Shown piece after piece: positions 8,505 to 18,027 of a stretch of 64,000 bases of DNA (position 1 is its first letter; the number at the start of each line of letters is the position of its first letter). The DNA comes from Thiohalorhabdus sp. Cl-TMA (GTDB taxonomy: Bacteria; Pseudomonadota; Gammaproteobacteria; Thiohalorhabdales; Thiohalorhabdaceae), in contig NZ_JBGUAW010000001.1 of assembly GCF_041821045.1 (NCBI RefSeq), positions 310,001 to 374,000 on the forward strand, in the 5' to 3' direction. The notes below the pieces were generated by a model. It saw only the letters and a list, made by a program, of their open reading frames with translations. It was not told the origin of the DNA and searched no databases. Position numbers and translations under genes: made by a program.

Positions 8505-8523
8505 GCCGGGGCCGGAGCCCCGG
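8505..8523 (-). terminator. Hairpin between pyp and the ligase gene (possible attenuator)
   Basis: A 7-bp perfect stem (CCGGGGC / GCCCCGG) with a 4-base loop lies in the 47-base gap after pyp. On the minus strand it is followed by CCTTTC rather than a full U tract. It could partly terminate transcription or stabilise the pyp message, keeping the photoreceptor in excess of its biosynthetic enzymes. Confidence 0.45.
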
Positions 8524-8532
8524 TATCGCTAT

Positions 8533-8910
8533 TCAGATCCGCTTCACCAGGATCCAGAAGGATTCACCGACGAGCGCCTTCTTCATGTGCACCTTCACCT
8601 TGGTAGGCTGCATGTTGTAGTCGAAGGTGTACTCGAACATGGCGTCCAGCTCGCCCTTCTCCACCCCTTCCTTGAATTTGCCCTGGAATTCGGGGCTCTT
8701 GGTGCACGGCGCCACTTCCTCGAAGAAGTTCTTGCCGATTACGTCCCCGGCCTGACGCCCGGTGATGTCGCTCTCCGCCGCGTTGTAGGCGAGGATCTTG
8801 CCTTGGGCATCCACCTGGACGGCGCCGAAGGCCAGATTGTCGAGGTCGCGGTCGTCCATATTGGCGAGGGCGTTGTCCACGTCCGCCTGATCGAAACTTA
8901 CCCGTTCCAT
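8533..8910 (-). CDS. pyp: Photoactive yellow protein
   Basis: A 125-residue PAS-fold blue-light photoreceptor, the exact length of the Halorhodospira halophila protein. All hallmark residues fall at the canonical positions: Tyr42 and Glu46 (hydrogen bonds to the chromophore), Thr50, Arg52, the chromophore-bearing Cys69 in VAPCT, and Met100. The covalently attached p-coumarate isomerises on blue light, and the signalling state is linked in some bacteria to negative phototaxis or gene regulation. The ATG at 8910 has an AGGAG site. The two chromophore-biosynthesis genes follow directly on the same strand. No output partner protein is encoded nearby. Confidence 0.98.
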   Translation of the reverse strand: MERVSFDQADVDNALANMDDRDLDNLAFGAVQVDAQGKILAYNAAESDITGRQAGDVIGKNFFEEVAPCTKSPEFQGKFKEGVEKGELDAMFEYTFDYNMQPTKVKVHMKKALVGESFWILVKRI

Positions 8911-8925
8911 GGGCTGGCTCCTGTG

Positions 8926-9086
8926 CTATGCATGTGAACGATTTGAACGTTTTGAGTGCATAGAGCTACCACCGCCCGGGACCCCCGTCAATAAAATTTC
9001 CGAATAAATTTTTATTTTTATCCAGGTTTGTACGTGGTCACTTCCATAAGATAATTGCGCGCCGGGCAGTTGCGTGAACGTTTTGA
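8926..9086 (-). promoter_or_regulatory. pyp promoter/operator region with TGAACG tandem repeats
   Basis: The 8911-9276 gap holds the pyp control region and no gene I can support. TGAACG(A/T)TTTGA occurs at 8935-8946 and 8944-8955 (9-bp period) and again exactly at 9075-9086. The first two copies are flanked by 7-bp inverted arms CTATGCA (8926-8932) and TGCATAG (8957-8963). On the minus strand a possible -35 TTGACG (8986-8991) lies 17 bases before a weak -10 TAGCTC (8963-8968). An AT-rich block at about 8990-9030 lies upstream. These look like regulator-binding sites; the regulator is unknown. Confidence 0.5.
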
Positions 9087-9276
9087 TCGGAAAATTCGGC
9101 ACTCCCGTGAGGGGAGGGGGCTGGGGCGGAAGCGTGCATCCCGAGCGGTCCGCCGGGTGGCCTTCAGCATATGGGGTAGGGACGCGCGGTGGGGTGGCCG
9201 GCTTGGGGAGATGGGGAGGGAGCGGCCGGAGGGCGCTACCGCTGAAGGGCGTCCGGCCCCATGGTGGCGGCGGGCC

Positions 9277-10413
9277 CTATTCCCGGGGCTGCCTCGGCTT
9301 CGCCTGCCGCTCCCGGAGCGCGGCGGCGAAGTCCTCAAATCGTCCCTCCTCCACGGCCGCCCGCATGGCGGCCATGAGCTCCTGGTAGAAGTGCAGGTTA
9401 TGCCAGGTGAGCAGCACCCAGCCCAGCAGCTCGCCGGAACGGAACAGGTGGTGCAGGTAGCCCTTGGAGTAGTCGCGGGAGGCGGGGCAGCTTGAATTCG
9501 GGTCCAGGGGCTCGTGGTCGTCGCGATATCGGGCGTTGGTGAGCTTGCGGTCCCCGTCCCAGGTGAAGGCCAGGCCGCGGCGGCCGGAGCGGGTGGGCAG
9601 CACGCAGTCGAACATGTCGATGCCGCGCTCCACCGCGTCCAGCAGGTCCAGCGGCTTGCCCACTCCCATGAGGTAGCGCGGCTTGTCGGCCGGCAGGACC
9701 GGGGTGGTCACCTCCAGGGTGTGGTTGCGCTCTTCCGCCGGCTCGCCCACCGCCAGGCCGCCCACGGCGTAGCCGTGGAAGCCCAGCTCCACCAGCCGCC
9801 GCGCCGATTCCTCGCGCAGATGGTCGTGCACGCCGCCCTGAACGATGCCGAACAGCCCGTAGCCGGGCCGCTCTTCGAAAGCAGTCTTGGAGCGCTCCGC
9901 CCAGCGCATGGTGAGGTCCAGGGACTGCTTGGCCTCGTCCGCCTCGCAGGGGTACGGCGGGCACTCGTCGAAGACCATGGTGATGTCGGCGTCGAGCAGG
10001 CGCTGGATCTCCACCGAGGACTCCGGAGTCATCTCCCAGTAGCTGCCGTCGATGTGGCTGCGGAAGGTGACGCCGTTCTCGTCCAGCTTGCGCAGGTTGC
10101 TGAGCGACAGCACCTGGAAGCCCCCGGAATCGGTGAGGATGGGGCCGTCCCAGTTCATGAAACGGTGCAGGCCGCCGAACTCCGCCACCCGCTCCGCGCC
10201 CGGGCGCAGCATGAGGTGGTAGGCGTTGCCGAGCAGGACCTGGGCGCCGGTGGCTGCCACCTGGTCCGGAAGCATGCCCTTCACCGTGGCGCCGGTGCCC
10301 ACCGGCATGAAGGCGGGGGTGTCGATGGGGCCGCGCCCGGTTTGCACCCGCCCGCGCCGGGCCGCGCCGTCGGTGGCGAGGAGGTGGAATTGGAAGTCGG
10401 GGGTATCGGTCAC
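9277..10413 (-). CDS. tgt: Queuine tRNA-ribosyltransferase
   Basis: Tgt exchanges guanine-34 of tRNAs with GUN anticodons for preQ1 in the queuosine pathway. The 378-residue protein has the family features in order: [11 protein letters not shown]-like N-terminus, [12 protein letters not shown] with the catalytic Asp, [26 protein letters not shown], and FDCVLPTR with the nucleophilic Asp. The C-terminal zinc site is visible as CPAS plus the downstream His-rich [11 protein letters not shown] segment. It lies 146 bases downstream of queA on the same strand, the usual pairing. The genes yajC-secDF that often follow tgt are absent, and the next gene in the same direction is pyp. Confidence 0.97.
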   Translation of the reverse strand: MTDTPDFQFHLLATDGAARRGRVQTGRGPIDTPAFMPVGTGATVKGMLPDQVAATGAQVLLGNAYHLMLRPGAERVAEFGGLHRFMNWDGPILTDSGGFQVLSLSNLRKLDENGVTFRSHIDGSYWEMTPESSVEIQRLLDADITMVFDECPPYPCEADEAKQSLDLTMRWAERSKTAFEERPGYGLFGIVQGGVHDHLREESARRLVELGFHGYAVGGLAVGEPAEERNHTLEVTTPVLPADKPRYLMGVGKPLDLLDAVERGIDMFDCVLPTRSGRRGLAFTWDGDRKLTNARYRDDHEPLDPNSSCPASRDYSKGYLHHLFRSGELLGWVLLTWHNLHFYQELMAAMRAAVEEGRFEDFAAALRERQAKPRQPRE

Positions 10414-10459
10414 GGAGATCCCTGAAAAATCCGAAAAACGGCGACTCCGGTGTGAATCG

Positions 10460-10518
10460 CCAAATGTTGGTAATGGGTCCCGTAGGAGCGGCCGGGAGGC
10501 CGCTCCTACAACGTTTGG
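10460..10518. repeat. REP-like nested palindrome between queA and tgt
   Basis: A perfect 12-bp stem (GTAGGAGCGGCC / GGCCGCTCCTAC, 10482-10509) with a GGGA loop is enclosed by a second imperfect inverted pair (CCAAATGTTG at 10460 and CAACGTTTGG at 10509). The GGAGCGGCC core recurs in the 39.3-39.6 kb repeat block, so it is probably a dispersed REP-type element. It could also act as an mRNA-stability or terminator structure between queA and tgt. Confidence 0.7.
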
Positions 10519-10559
10519 GCATTTTTCACCGTCTTTAGCCGTTAGCCGTCCTTGGCTTT

Positions 10560-11594
10560 TCAGTCACCGGCCGGGTGCAGCAGGCACGCGTCGCCGTAGG
10601 AATAGAACCGGTACCCCGCCTCGACGGCGTGGGCGTAGGCGCTCTTGATGCGCTCCAGGCCGGCGAAGGCGGCCACCAGCATGAGCAGCGTGGACTTGGG
10701 CAGGTGGAAGTTGGTGATCATGAGGTCGGCCAGCTTGAAGCGGTAGCCGGGGGTGATGAAGATGTCGGTCTCGCCGCTCCAGGGCCGCAGCTCCCCGTCC
10801 TCCCCCGCCGCGGTCTCCAGCAGCCGCAGGCTCGTGGTGCCCACCGGCACGATCCGCCCGCCGGCCCGACGCGTCGCGTTGATGCGCTCCGCGGTGGCCG
10901 CCTCCACCACCCCGTACTCGGCGTGCATGACATGCTCCGCCGTATCCTCCACCTTCACAGGCAGGAAGGTCCCCGCCCCCACGTGCAGGGTTACGGTGGT
11001 CCACGCGATGCCGGCGGCCTCCAGCTCGGCCATGAGCCGGTCGGTGAAATGCAGGGCCGCCGTGGGGGCGGCCACGGCCCCGGGCTTGGCGGCGAAGCGG
11101 GTCTGGTAGTCGGCGCGGTCGGTCGCCTCGTCCTCGCCGCCGCGGATGTAGGGCGGCAGGGGCATGTGGCCGTGGGTCTCCAGGGCCGCCATGAGGGCGG
11201 CCCCGTCGCGGTCGAATTCCAGCACCACCTCGCCGCCCTCGCGCTTCTCGGCGACCTCGGCGGTGAAATCCTCGCTGAAGCGCACCGTCTGGCCGGTCTT
11301 GAGGCGCTTGGCGGGCCGGGCGAAGGCCGCCCAGCGCGGTCCGGCCAGGGGCTTGTGCAGGGTCAGCTCGATGCGCACCGCGTCGCGGCGGCCCACCAGG
11401 CGCGCCGGGATGACCTGGGTATCGTTGAACACCAGCAGGTCGCCCGGTCGCAACAGGCCCGGCAGGTCGCGGACCCCATGGTCGCCGAAGCGGTCCGGAC
11501 GCACCTCGAGCAGCCGCGCGGCATCCGCCGGCCGGGCGGGGTGCTGGGCGATGTGGTCCTCGGGGAGGTGGAAATCGAATTCGTCGACGCGCAT
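10560..11594 (-). CDS. queA: S-adenosylmethionine:tRNA ribosyltransferase-isomerase
   Basis: QueA transfers and rearranges the ribosyl group of SAM onto preQ1-modified tRNA to make epoxyqueuosine, acting after Tgt. The start at 11594 ([12 protein letters not shown]) is the family's standard N-terminus; the open frame extends farther upstream but that extension is not conserved in style. Recognisable motifs include [41 protein letters not shown] and the C-terminal [16 protein letters not shown] and [12 protein letters not shown]. The 344-residue length is normal. It is followed 146 bases later by tgt on the same strand. Confidence 0.97.
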   Translation of the reverse strand: MRVDEFDFHLPEDHIAQHPARPADAARLLEVRPDRFGDHGVRDLPGLLRPGDLLVFNDTQVIPARLVGRRDAVRIELTLHKPLAGPRWAAFARPAKRLKTGQTVRFSEDFTAEVAEKREGGEVVLEFDRDGAALMAALETHGHMPLPPYIRGGEDEATDRADYQTRFAAKPGAVAAPTAALHFTDRLMAELEAAGIAWTTVTLHVGAGTFLPVKVEDTAEHVMHAEYGVVEAATAERINATRRAGGRIVPVGTTSLRLLETAAGEDGELRPWSGETDIFITPGYRFKLADLMITNFHLPKSTLLMLVAAFAGLERIKSAYAHAVEAGYRFYSYGDACLLHPAGD

Positions 11595-11785
11595 GGGCTT
11601 CCATCGGTTCCGGAGGGCGCCAATTGTACGGGCTGCGGGGAGCAACTGCACCCGCGGCCCTTCCCAAGGCCCGAACGGTGCCGTACAAGGCAAGGAAGGG
11701 CCCGCGCGCGTCGGCACCGGCCCGGGTCCTCGCCCCCGGGGATTGTGGGGTAGGATGGGGGCTTTCACCGCAAAAGGCGCAGGGA

Positions 11786-13135
11786 ATGAACGAGCAGGAT
11801 CGCCACCAGACCGCCCGGGACCTCCTCGGCTACATCGATGCCAGCCCCAGCCCGTGGCACGCCGTGGCCAACGCCATGGAAATCCTGGACCGCCGCGGGT
11901 TCCAGCGGTTGCGGGAGGCGGAGACCTGGGATCTGCATCCCGGGCGGGCCTACTACGTGGTCCGCGACGACTCCAGCCTCATCGCCTTCCGCATCGGCGA
12001 CGCCGCCCTGGAGGACGCCGGGTTCCGGATCGTCGGCGCCCACACGGACTCCCCCGGCTTCCGGGTCAAGCCCAACGCCGCCCACGCCAAGGGCCCGCTC
12101 GCCGCGCTGGGCACGGAGATCTACGGCGGCCCCATCCTGGCAACCTTCGCCGATCGCGATCTGACCCTGGCCGGGCGGGTTTTCGTCCGCGACGAGCACG
12201 CGGAATCGGGTGTCTCGCCCCGGCTCGTCCATTTCGACCGGCCGCTGCTGCGCCTGCCCAACCTGGCCATCCACATGAACCGAGACGTGAACCGGGAGGG
12301 CCTGAAGTTCGACTACCAGGAGCAGCTTCCCCTGTTTCTGAGCGCCCTGTCCGAGGAGCTGCCGCCGGAGCAGAAGTTCCGGCGCCTCCTTGCGGAGCAG
12401 GCGGGCGCCGATCCCGAGGAGCTGGTCTCCTGGGGGCTGGCGGTGGCGGATACCCAGGCCGGCGCCTTCTGGGGCCCGGAGAATGAGTTCATCGCCAACA
12501 GTCAGCTCGACAATCTGGCCTCCTGTCACGCGGCTCTGGCCGCCCTCCCCGAGGAGACCGCCGACGCCGGGGTGGCCGTGGCGGCGCTGTTCGATCACGA
12601 GGAGGTGGGCAGCGAGTCCTACAAGGGGGCCGCGGGCAATTTCCTGGAGAGCATCCTGGCGCGCATCGCCGAGGAGCTGTCGCTCAGCGAGGGCCAGTAC
12701 CGCGCGGCCCTGGCGCGGAGCTGGCTGCTGTCCGCGGACATGGCGCACGCCACCCATCCGCACTTCCCGAGCCATCACGAGCCCCAGCATCCCGTGAAGG
12801 TCAACGAGGGGCCGGTGATCAAGATCAACGCCGCCCAGCGCTACGCCACCGACGAGCTGGGGGAGGCCTATTTCGCCCGCCTCTGTGAGGAGACGGGCAT
12901 ACCCTGCCAGAAGTACATCCACCGCAACGACCTGCCCTGCGGCTCCACCATCGGACCCATGATGGCCGCCCGGCTCGGCCTGCGCACCGTGGACGTGGGC
13001 AATCCCATGTGGGCCATGCACTCCCTGCGCGAGAGCGCGGGAACCTTCGACCACGGGGCCCTGATCCGGGTGCTGGAGACCTTCTACACCACCGGGCGCG
13101 GTGGCGTCGGTCGAACCCTGGGAGTGCTGCCCTAG
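11786..13135 (+). CDS. apeB: M18 family aminopeptidase (aspartyl aminopeptidase type)
   Basis: A 449-residue dinuclear-zinc aminopeptidase. Metal and catalytic motifs are GAHTDSPG (His86), [21 protein letters not shown], and the late [15 protein letters not shown] with the final His ligand. Members of M18 form dodecameric tetrahedral particles in the cytosol and remove N-terminal, often acidic, residues from peptides. The ATG at 11786 follows GCAGGGA. It is divergent from queA. The gene_symbol is used for the family and is not proof of substrate preference. Confidence 0.93.
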   Translation: MNEQDRHQTARDLLGYIDASPSPWHAVANAMEILDRRGFQRLREAETWDLHPGRAYYVVRDDSSLIAFRIGDAALEDAGFRIVGAHTDSPGFRVKPNAAHAKGPLAALGTEIYGGPILATFADRDLTLAGRVFVRDEHAESGVSPRLVHFDRPLLRLPNLAIHMNRDVNREGLKFDYQEQLPLFLSALSEELPPEQKFRRLLAEQAGADPEELVSWGLAVADTQAGAFWGPENEFIANSQLDNLASCHAALAALPEETADAGVAVAALFDHEEVGSESYKGAAGNFLESILARIAEELSLSEGQYRAALARSWLLSADMAHATHPHFPSHHEPQHPVKVNEGPVIKINAAQRYATDELGEAYFARLCEETGIPCQKYIHRNDLPCGSTIGPMMAARLGLRTVDVGNPMWAMHSLRESAGTFDHGALIRVLETFYTTGRGGVGRTLGVLP

Positions 13136-13224
13136 CGACCGGGCGGGGGAGGCAAGGGGAAGAATTTTTGCGTTATAGTTGACGCGGACAAAATTCTTCC
13201 ACGCTCACTGGCAGGTAGGCCGCC

Positions 13225-14061
13225 TTGACGCACTCCTTCTATGCCTCCGGACAGCTCTGTCCCCCCAGCAACTGCCCGTCCCTGACCAGTTGCGGAACCG
13301 CCGAGCAGGCCGTGCAGCTGCTGCGCAACCGCCTGGTGTCGGCGGCCATGCAGGAGCCCGACCATCGTCTGGACCCGGAGGCCTTGGCCCGGATCACCAA
13401 TGCCTTCCTGGAGGAGCTCGGGCACTTGAAGGGGCCCGCCTACCTCTCGGCCATGGGTAGCGAAGGCATGCTGACCAACCGCCGCCAGCTCCTGTTCGAG
13501 CGCATCGTGGTGGGGCGGTTCGAGGCCTTCCTGGAGGAAGTGCCCCCGGGCCTTACCAGTCCGGAGGAGCCCCGCATCTCCCGCCGCCTCCTTCCGGGCC
13601 TGTTCCGGGCGCTGGAGGACCTGGCGGGGACGGCCTTCCTGGAGGGCTGCCGGGAGCGGGCCCGGGAGATCTGCGAGGAGATCGTCACCGAGCAGGGCAG
13701 CAGCGGCCTTTGGGAGCATTTGGCCGAGGACCCGCGGGCGCGGGACCTGGTCAATGACTTCGTCGCCCACGTGGCGCCCCTGTTCACCAACCCCGCGCAG
13801 CACTACGGCCTCTTCGCCCAGCGCATCATCAATACCCTGCCGGTGGGCGAGGCGGACGAGGATCCCGAGCTGCTGTTCAGCTGGTCCCAGTACCTCCTCG
13901 TCATCCGCGCCCTGTTCTCCGACTTCCGCGCCGCCTATCGCCGGGCGGGCCTGGAGAAGCGGCTGGAGCTGCGGTTCGATCCCGAATGCCGGGCGAACAT
14001 CGCCCGCGCTCTCCTCGCCCTGGACAAGGCCAACAAGGAGCTCGCCCTGGAGAAGCGCTAG
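13225..14061 (+). CDS. Conserved-looking hypothetical protein, mostly helical
   Basis: A 278-residue soluble protein I do not recognise. It begins at a TTG (13225), as no ATG or GTG precedes the first codons; the next ATG in frame would remove about 40 residues. The N-terminus has a cluster of three Cys (CPPSNCPSLTSC). The rest is rich in Leu, Glu and Arg and should be almost all helical, with no transmembrane segment or signal peptide. The tail ends in a charged helix (LDKANKELALEKR). Codon usage fits the backbone, so it is likely a real gene. It follows the M18 aminopeptidase by 89 bases on the same strand. A short 14-bp palindrome overlaps its stop codon. Confidence 0.7.
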   Translation: MTHSFYASGQLCPPSNCPSLTSCGTAEQAVQLLRNRLVSAAMQEPDHRLDPEALARITNAFLEELGHLKGPAYLSAMGSEGMLTNRRQLLFERIVVGRFEAFLEEVPPGLTSPEEPRISRRLLPGLFRALEDLAGTAFLEGCRERAREICEEIVTEQGSSGLWEHLAEDPRARDLVNDFVAHVAPLFTNPAQHYGLFAQRIINTLPVGEADEDPELLFSWSQYLLVIRALFSDFRAAYRRAGLEKRLELRFDPECRANIARALLALDKANKELALEKR

Positions 14062-14462
14062 CCCCTAGGGGCTGGCTCCTTTCCGATGGGAGTTTTCCAC
14101 CCAGCCTGTGGAAAACTCTGTGGAAGAAGGTTGCGGAAAGGGCGGCTGGACGGGGGGTATGGGGGGCTGCCCAGAATCTGTGCAGAAAAAATCCTTAAAA
14201 AACAGAGCCTTAATCGTAATCTCCCGCGTGTGCTGAATCCACGCGGCCCTTGACATTCCGTTTGCTCCTGTGGAGTGAAGTCTGGGCAATCCCCTAGGGA
14301 GTCCCCCCTTTAGGATCTCCGTTCACCCTCGCTGGCAAGCCTTACTGCAGACTCTTCCGACCCTCTTACTGAGTGAACCTTTTTCCACCGGAATACTCTC
14401 TAAAGGAATAGGCATTACTCCCAATAGGGATTTGCAGGTTCGCCCCCCGGAAGAGGTTTGCC
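14060..14462. other. Intergenic region with palindrome and CTGTGGAA tandem repeat
   Basis: No gene is supported here. A 14-bp perfect palindrome AGCCCCTAGGGGCT sits at 14060-14073 over the preceding stop codon and could be part of a weak terminator. CTGTGGAA occurs at 14106-14113 and 14118-14125, twelve bases apart. The 12-mer CCTGTGGAAAAC at 14105-14116 is repeated exactly in the ssp divergent promoter (23897-23908). The rest, including an AT-richer stretch near 14180-14220, presumably holds the promoter of the PAS kinase gene, but I see no convincing -35/-10 pair. Confidence 0.5.
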
Positions 14463-16331
14463 GTGCGAAGCAAGGACCCTAAGGCTCATTCCGAAGAGCA
14501 GCTGCTCTATTCCAACGCCCTGTTGAACGCCCAGCTGGAGACCTCCCCCGATGGCATCCTGGTTGCCGACCGGCACTATCGGATGCTGACTTGGAACCGG
14601 CGTTTCCGGGAGATGTGGGGAATCTCCGAGGAGGTGATGGCCGCTGGAGACGGCCGCGCCGCCGTACAGAGGGTACTCGACCAAGTGGTCGAGCCGGAGC
14701 CGTTCCGGGCGGAGATCAAACGCCTCTATGAACATTTGGAAGAGGCCGAGACCCAGGTGGAAATCACCTTGAAGGACGGTCGGGTCCTGGAGCGCCATTC
14801 CCGCGGTGTGCAGGATGAGCGGGGTAGCTACTGGGGGCGGTCCTGGTTCTACCGGGACATCACCGAGCAAAAACGGGCCGAGAAAGACCTGCGGGTCAGC
14901 GAACAGCGGTTCCGCGCCGTTTTCGAGCGGGCCGCCCTCGGCATTGCCGTGGTGGACCCGGAGGGGCACCCATGGCGCGTGAACCCCGCACTGGAGCGCA
15001 TGCTGGGGCGCTCTGCCGAGGAGCTAACGAGTACTAGCTTCCTGGAGGTAACCCACCCGGAGGATCGGCAAGCCGACCGCGAGGCCTTCGAGGAGCTGGT
15101 GGCGGGGCGCCGCGAGAGCTACGGCATGGAGAAGCGCTACCTGACCGGGGACGGGCGAGTGGTGTGGGGGCGGCTGTCCGCCTCCACCCTTCCCGGATGG
15201 AACGACCAGCAGAGGCCCTGGTTTCTGGGGATGGTGGAGGATGTCACCGAAAACCGCGAGCTGCTCGAGGAGCTGCGGCTGCTGGCGCAGGTGTTTCGCG
15301 CCGGAAACGCCGTCATGATTACCGACGCCCTGGGAAGGATCCTGCGCGTCAACGAAGGCTTCTGCGAGGTGACCGGCTACCGCCCCGAGGAGGTGTTGGG
15401 CGGGACCCCCGGGTTCCTGAAATCCCGCTTTCATGGCGAAGAGTTCTACCGGGCGCTCTGGAAGCAGCTGGAGCAAGAAGGCTATTGGGAGGGGGAGATC
15501 TGGAACCGCCGCAAGGACGGCAGCCATTACCCCCAGTGGCAGACCATCACGGCGGTGCCCGACCAGTCAGGCCGGGTGGCCCGTTACGTGGCCACCTTCT
15601 CCGACCTGACCGATCGCAAGCTGCTGGAGAGCGAACGCCAGCGTCGCGCATCCTCCGTCGGTGAGATGGGACGCATCCTTGCCCATCAGCTCAACCAGCC
15701 GCTGGCGGCCATCGGTTCCTACGTGGAGGGGGCCCTGCAGCGTTTGCGCCGGGAGCACCCCGATCTCGGCGAGCTAGAGCGGGGCCTACGCGAGATGCGG
15801 AGCCAGGTGGAACGGGCCTCCGGCATCGTGGACGATGTCCGCCACTACCTGCGTGGCGAACGGCCTGAATTGCGGCCCACGGACATCAACTCCCTGCTGC
15901 GCTCGGTACTCCCGGCGCGTGGCCCGGCCACCACCGAGCCGCCCTGCCACTTCAAGCTGGACCTCGCCGCCGACCTTGCCGATGTGCCGGGCGACCCCAT
16001 CGCCTTGCAGGAGTGCCTGCTGAACTTGGTGAATAACGCCGTGGATGCGGTCCGGTCGAACCGGGGGGCCGAGGGCCGGGTCGCCATCACCACCCGGCGC
16101 CGAGGCAGCGAGGTGGAAGTGGTGGTCCGGGATAACGGCCCGGGGATCCCGCCCGGCCTTGAGGAGGAGATTTTCCGGCCCTTGTTCACCTCCAAGGAGG
16201 AAGGCACGGGTCTGGGACTGTCCATCTGCCGGTCAGTGGTCCAGAAACATGGAGGCAGGTTGTGGGTGGGGGCCAACGAGCCCGGCCCCGGCGCCGCCTT
16301 CCATATCACACTGCCAAGCGAAGCCCGGTAG
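14463..16331 (+). CDS. Soluble multi-PAS sensor histidine kinase
   Basis: A 622-residue kinase without transmembrane segments. It has three PAS/PAC units (about residues 20-140, 145-270 and 275-390; the third ends in ATFSDLTDRK), then a phosphoacceptor H-box with His408 in LAHQLNQPLAAIGSYVEGAL. This H-box type is that of FixL/DctB-like kinases. The C-terminal ATPase domain shows DNGPGIPPG and GTGLGLSIC boxes. The GTG start at 14463 is preceded by GGAAGAGG. No response regulator gene is adjacent, so it is an orphan kinase. Ligand or cofactor binding by the PAS domains cannot be deduced; no obvious haem-binding signature was identified. Confidence 0.9.
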   Translation: MRSKDPKAHSEEQLLYSNALLNAQLETSPDGILVADRHYRMLTWNRRFREMWGISEEVMAAGDGRAAVQRVLDQVVEPEPFRAEIKRLYEHLEEAETQVEITLKDGRVLERHSRGVQDERGSYWGRSWFYRDITEQKRAEKDLRVSEQRFRAVFERAALGIAVVDPEGHPWRVNPALERMLGRSAEELTSTSFLEVTHPEDRQADREAFEELVAGRRESYGMEKRYLTGDGRVVWGRLSASTLPGWNDQQRPWFLGMVEDVTENRELLEELRLLAQVFRAGNAVMITDALGRILRVNEGFCEVTGYRPEEVLGGTPGFLKSRFHGEEFYRALWKQLEQEGYWEGEIWNRRKDGSHYPQWQTITAVPDQSGRVARYVATFSDLTDRKLLESERQRRASSVGEMGRILAHQLNQPLAAIGSYVEGALQRLRREHPDLGELERGLREMRSQVERASGIVDDVRHYLRGERPELRPTDINSLLRSVLPARGPATTEPPCHFKLDLAADLADVPGDPIALQECLLNLVNNAVDAVRSNRGAEGRVAITTRRRGSEVEVVVRDNGPGIPPGLEEEIFRPLFTSKEEGTGLGLSICRSVVQKHGGRLWVGANEPGPGAAFHITLPSEAR

Positions 16332-16374
16332 GCGCCTGCTCTAGCGGGCAAAGGGGCAAGGTGCTTTCCAAGGG

Positions 16375-17805
16375 TCAGATCGCCAACGGCCCGGTGGGAC
16401 CTCCCCCCTCGGTCTCCCAATAAGCGGTCCACTTCCCGTTCCTGCGGGTCAGCACCAGGAAATTGCGCTCGTTGGTGTAGATGCCCTTGCGTCCGGGCAG
16501 GGGGTACATGCGGATGGGCCGGCCCGGCAGGGGGTCCTCGCCCAGCCTGGCCAGGGCGCCCAGGGCGCGGGCGTACAGGGTCGGCGGCGGGGGGTGGGCG
16601 ATGCCGGAGGACACCAGCTGGTGGATGGGCTCGGGCTCGGTCAGGAGCACGCCCCGGGTGGCCAGGTGGATCTCGCCGGACAGCAGGGTGAGGCGGTGGC
16701 CGGGACGCTTGCCCTGTTCCTCCAGGGCCTCCAGGAATCGGCACCATTCCGCCCGGTGGGCGGGGCTCTGCCACTGGTCGCGGAGGTCGTCCTCGTATTT
16801 CTGCGCCCCGGGAATGAGGTGGAGGAAGCGCTCCACGTAGGACAGACGCGGGCCGAGTCCGGGGACGCTGGACAGCACCAGTACTCGGGGTTCGCCGGCG
16901 AGCTCCGCGAGGCCCTGCTCGAAGAGGCCCCAGCCGTCCTCGTCCATCACCCGGTTGGGCAGGCGCTGGGAGCGCAGGTCCGGGGCGATCACCCCGAGAC
17001 CCGGAAAACGCCACCAGCAGGTCAGGGAGGGGTGGTTCTCCGCGTCGGACTCCGCCGGCAGGGTGGCCGGCCCTTCTCCCTGTTGGAAGAGCCGGAAGAA
17101 GGTCCGGGCGGTCCGGAAGACGCCCTGGGCCACGTCGTTGTCGTGGTACCAGCGGGGATGGCTGCCCCAGCCGTCTATGATGTCGTGGTCGTCCCACATC
17201 ATCATGGAGGGCACCCGGGCCACCAGGTAGGCGGTGTCCTCGGCGGTGTAGACATCCCGGTAGCGCGCCAGGAAGAAGCGCGCGGCCGAATCCGCCATGT
17301 CGCGGGTGAACCGGCCCCGCTCCTGCTCCTCCTGGTCGCTGCGGTGCCAGGCGTGCAGATCGGGGTGCGCGTCCATGACCTCGTCGGCGTAGAGCTGGTC
17401 GCCGCCGTGGAGCATGAGCTGGAACGGGTCGGCGTCGTGCTCCTCGCGCAGGATCCGCCACAGCGCGTTGCGCTCCGCGGCGGGACGGTCCATGTCCCCG
17501 TCCTCCTTGCCGTTGCAGGAGACGTAGGCGATGCGCAGGTCGCCGGTGAGGTCGGTGGCCACCTCGTAGCTCCGCCCTTCCAGCGCATAGGTGGCCCTCC
17601 GGCGCGCCGGGAGGCGGAAATCATAGCGCCACGCCCGGACGCCAACGCAGTGGTGGATCTGCTCGGGGGGTACCGCCTCCCCGCCCTCGGGGTGCAGGGG
17701 CGGTGCGGGGCTATCCTCCGGCAGCACCAGCAGGGCCGAGAAGGCGGTGCTTTCCGCGTCCGCGCCGCGGGCGAAGAGGATGGGTCCGATGGGGCCCTCG
17801 GACAT
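16375..17805 (-). CDS. PhoD-like alkaline phosphatase/metallophosphatase
   Basis: A 476-residue calcineurin-like metallophosphatase of the alkaline phosphatase D group. Metal-binding motifs are in order: YVSCNGKEDGD, LMLHGGDQLYADE, MMWDDHDIIDGWGSH, and LLSGEIHLATRG. The family hydrolyses phosphomono- or diesters, usually with Fe/Ca or related metals. Unlike secreted PhoD it lacks a recognisable Tat or Sec signal, so it may be cytoplasmic, as many PhoD-like proteins of this subgroup are. It is convergent with the PAS kinase gene, 43 bases apart. The ATG at 17805 has a start typical of the subgroup, with a short N-terminal beta domain. Confidence 0.87.
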   Translation of the reverse strand: MSEGPIGPILFARGADAESTAFSALLVLPEDSPAPPLHPEGGEAVPPEQIHHCVGVRAWRYDFRLPARRRATYALEGRSYEVATDLTGDLRIAYVSCNGKEDGDMDRPAAERNALWRILREEHDADPFQLMLHGGDQLYADEVMDAHPDLHAWHRSDQEEQERGRFTRDMADSAARFFLARYRDVYTAEDTAYLVARVPSMMMWDDHDIIDGWGSHPRWYHDNDVAQGVFRTARTFFRLFQQGEGPATLPAESDAENHPSLTCWWRFPGLGVIAPDLRSQRLPNRVMDEDGWGLFEQGLAELAGEPRVLVLSSVPGLGPRLSYVERFLHLIPGAQKYEDDLRDQWQSPAHRAEWCRFLEALEEQGKRPGHRLTLLSGEIHLATRGVLLTEPEPIHQLVSSGIAHPPPPTLYARALGALARLGEDPLPGRPIRMYPLPGRKGIYTNERNFLVLTRRNGKWTAYWETEGGGPTGPLAI

Positions 17806-18027
17806 GGGTCGGTTCCGTTACGCTGGGTTGAGAAGGGGCGGTCCGCCCGGCGGCGGCGCCGAAGAACATAAATGCCATCATAACCAATCCACAAGGAATC
17901 GGGTCCGGCCCGCCGCTAGCGCGCCGGGCGTGTCCGGCCGGATTGAAGGGCATGTGCCTGCCCGACTAGACTCGAATCAAGTGGCTCCGGCAACGGCCGG
18001 AGAAAATTGCAGAGCCGAGAGGGAGAC

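Noticed and set aside
14105-14125. DnaA boxes / replication origin
   Set aside because: TGTGGAA(A/G) only partly resembles TTATCCACA on the other strand, and there is no dnaA, dnaN or AT-rich unwinding region nearby.
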